Origin: Verrucomicrobiota bacterium
GTDB lineage: Bacteria; Verrucomicrobiota; Verrucomicrobiia; Opitutales; Opitutaceae
Assembly (NCBI GenBank): GCA_023457035.1
Contig: JAEWNN010000103.1
Coordinates: 1 to 6,017 of the forward strand
Direction of reading: 5' to 3'
DNA: 6,017 nt
Shown here: piece after piece, positions 5,508 to 6,017 of the stretch
Layout of the letters: each line of letters begins with the position of its first letter
Numbering within the stretch: position 1 is the stretch's first letter
Program-made: the position numbers and the translations under genes
Notes under the pieces: generated by a model
Database searches by the model: none
The model's input: the letters and a program-made list of their open reading frames with translations, nothing else
What the model was told of the DNA's origin: nothing

Positions 5508-6017
5508 CGGAGAAGTCCTTCCTAAGGGGGTGATAGGTGGCGTCCTCGGGGAGGAGGAACGGCGTGAGGTTGGGGTGGCCGGCGAAGCGGATGCCGAAGA
5601 AGTCGTGCGTCTCGCGCTCGTGCCAGTTGGCCCCTTGGAAAAGGTGGGAAATGGTGGGGATGTCCTCGGTGTCGCGGGCGAGGCGGCAGCGGATGGCGAC
5701 GCGCAGGCCGGAGAGCGGGTGGAAGTAGTCGTAGACGACCTCCATCAGGCCCTGGGCCATCCAGTCGAGGCCGGTGATGGTATCCATGGCGAAACCGTGG
5801 GTGCGCATCAGTTCGGCGGAGGCGACGACGGCATCGCGACGGACGACTGCCTCGAGGTGCACGCCGCGGGCGGCGAAGTCGCAGATCTGGACCGGCTCCG
5901 GTGGCGGAGGCGGGGGAGGGGGAGCGACCGGGGCCGGGGCGGGAGCGGGGGCCGGCGCAGCCGCAGGAGCGGCGGCGGGCGCGGCGCCATCGGCGGCCGG
6001 AGCGGCCGGCTTGGGCG
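5491..6017 (-). CDS. nuoC: NADH-quinone oxidoreductase subunit C (30 kDa), 5' end outside window
   Basis: NuoC is a peripheral-arm subunit of complex I that packs against NuoD in the quinone-reducing module on the cytoplasmic side. The C-terminal family signature is clear: ANWHERETHDFFGIRFAGHP, followed by a LLPED stretch and PLRKDF just before the TAA stop. A GTG at 5862 would give 123 residues, but the frame stays open upstream through all 51 further codons to the window edge, so the gene is partial here and the true start is not visible. The core (from about VQICDFAARG) is preceded by a very Ala/Pro-rich segment, 36 of 41 codons, including eight consecutive prolines. That segment is not part of an ordinary NuoC and suggests a long flexible N-terminal extension or a linker to another domain. 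The 3' end overlaps nuoD by 17 nt. The family call is firm; the N-terminus is open. Confidence 0.93.
   Translation of the reverse strand, partial: PKPAAPAADGAAPAAAPAAAPAPAPAPAPVAPPPPPPPPEPVQICDFAARGVHLEAVVRRDAVVASAELMRTHGFAMDTITGLDWMAQGLMEVVYDYFHPLSGLRVAIRCRLARDTEDIPTISHLFQGANWHERETHDFFGIRFAGHPNLTPFLLPEDATYHPLRKDFSGAPAE
5516..5523 (-). promoter_or_regulatory. Ribosome binding site deciding the nuoD GTG start
   Basis: The coding strand reads AGGAAGGA here, 8 nt before the GTG at 5507. It lies inside the end of nuoC and supports this GTG, since no Met codon precedes the conserved GPQHP motif. Confidence 0.75.
5893..6017 (-). other. Ala/Pro-rich coding segment of nuoC with an octaproline run
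   Basis: Read in the nuoC frame, 36 of 41 complete codons between 5893 and 6015 encode Ala or Pro. The pattern runs from AAP-type repeats through alternating AP to eight consecutive Pro codons (5899-5922), just before the conserved NuoC core. Such segments are usually disordered linkers. It continues to the window edge, so its full length and whatever lies N-terminal of it are unknown. Confidence 0.85.
5912..5951 (+). other. G-run cluster on the template strand of nuoC
   Basis: The plus strand carries six runs of three to five G within 40 bases (5912-5916, 5918-5922, 5930-5933, 5936-5939, 5941-5943, 5947-5951), separated by 1-7 bases. This fits the pattern of a potential G-quadruplex. It is a by-product of Pro and Ala codons on the other strand; whether it folds or matters is unknown. 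Confidence 0.5.

Larger units (their letters stand above)
20..6017 (-). other. Single compact operon segment (nuoC-D-H-I-J-K, antiporter-like, small protein)
   Basis: All eight genes are co-directional. Junctions are: 17-nt overlap (nuoC/nuoD), ATGA overlap (nuoD/nuoH), 2-nt gap (nuoH/nuoI), ATGA (nuoI/nuoJ), ATGA (nuoJ/nuoK), 9-nt gap (nuoK/antiporter-like), ATGA (antiporter-like/small gene). No intergenic promoter or terminator fits between them. The operon begins upstream of 6017. After the last stop (20-22) the remaining 19 bases show no ATG, GTG or TTG on the minus strand and no hairpin, so any following gene starts beyond the window. Confidence 0.88.

Noticed and set aside
5124..5525. 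133-codon open frame on the plus strand opposite nuoD
   Set aside because: The complementary nuoD frame carries all the conserved motifs; this one has only biased composition.
1..6017. Strong strand bias with G on the plus strand and C on the coding strand
   Set aside because: Explained by hydrophobic membrane proteins (Leu, Val, Ile, Phe, Ala codons) ending in C at high GC; no need for another mechanism.

Overview
The window is a stretch of a respiratory complex I (NADH:quinone oxidoreductase, nuo) operon. Every gene lies on the minus strand, so transcription runs from high to low coordinates. In that order it holds nuoC (5' end cut by the window edge at 6017), nuoD, nuoH, nuoI, nuoJ, nuoK, a 510-residue antiporter-like membrane subunit of the NuoM/NuoN/MrpD family, and a small two-helix membrane protein of unknown function. 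No gene appears broken, and I see no RNA gene, mobile element or CRISPR array. The largest unassigned stretch is the 19 bases after the last stop codon.

The genes are packed as one translationally coupled unit. nuoC overlaps nuoD by 17 nt. Four junctions (nuoD/nuoH, nuoI/nuoJ, nuoJ/nuoK, antiporter-like/small protein) are ATGA overlaps. nuoH/nuoI are 2 nt apart and nuoK/antiporter-like 9 nt apart. There is no room for an internal intergenic promoter, so the promoter should lie upstream of 6017. Convincing Shine-Dalgarno sequences precede only nuoD, nuoK and the small gene.

Together the genes encode parts of the Q module (NuoC, NuoD, NuoI, with NuoH at the membrane interface) and the membrane arm (NuoH, J, K and one antiporter-like pump). 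The NADH-oxidising genes nuoE, nuoF and nuoG do not lie between nuoD and nuoH, where they sit in the E. coli-type operon. The slot after nuoK, usually nuoL, holds a shorter MrpD-like subunit without room for the NuoL C-terminal lateral helix. This resembles the compact order of 11-subunit complexes, although nuoEFG could lie elsewhere in the genome.

The organism is a high-GC bacterium. The proteins recall those of Verrucomicrobiota (Opitutales-like), but this rests on general resemblance only; other high-GC Gram-negative phyla are possible. The points most worth a second look are the small two-helix protein as a possible accessory subunit, the MrpD-like subunit in the nuoL slot, and the long Ala/Pro-rich segment in front of the NuoC core.
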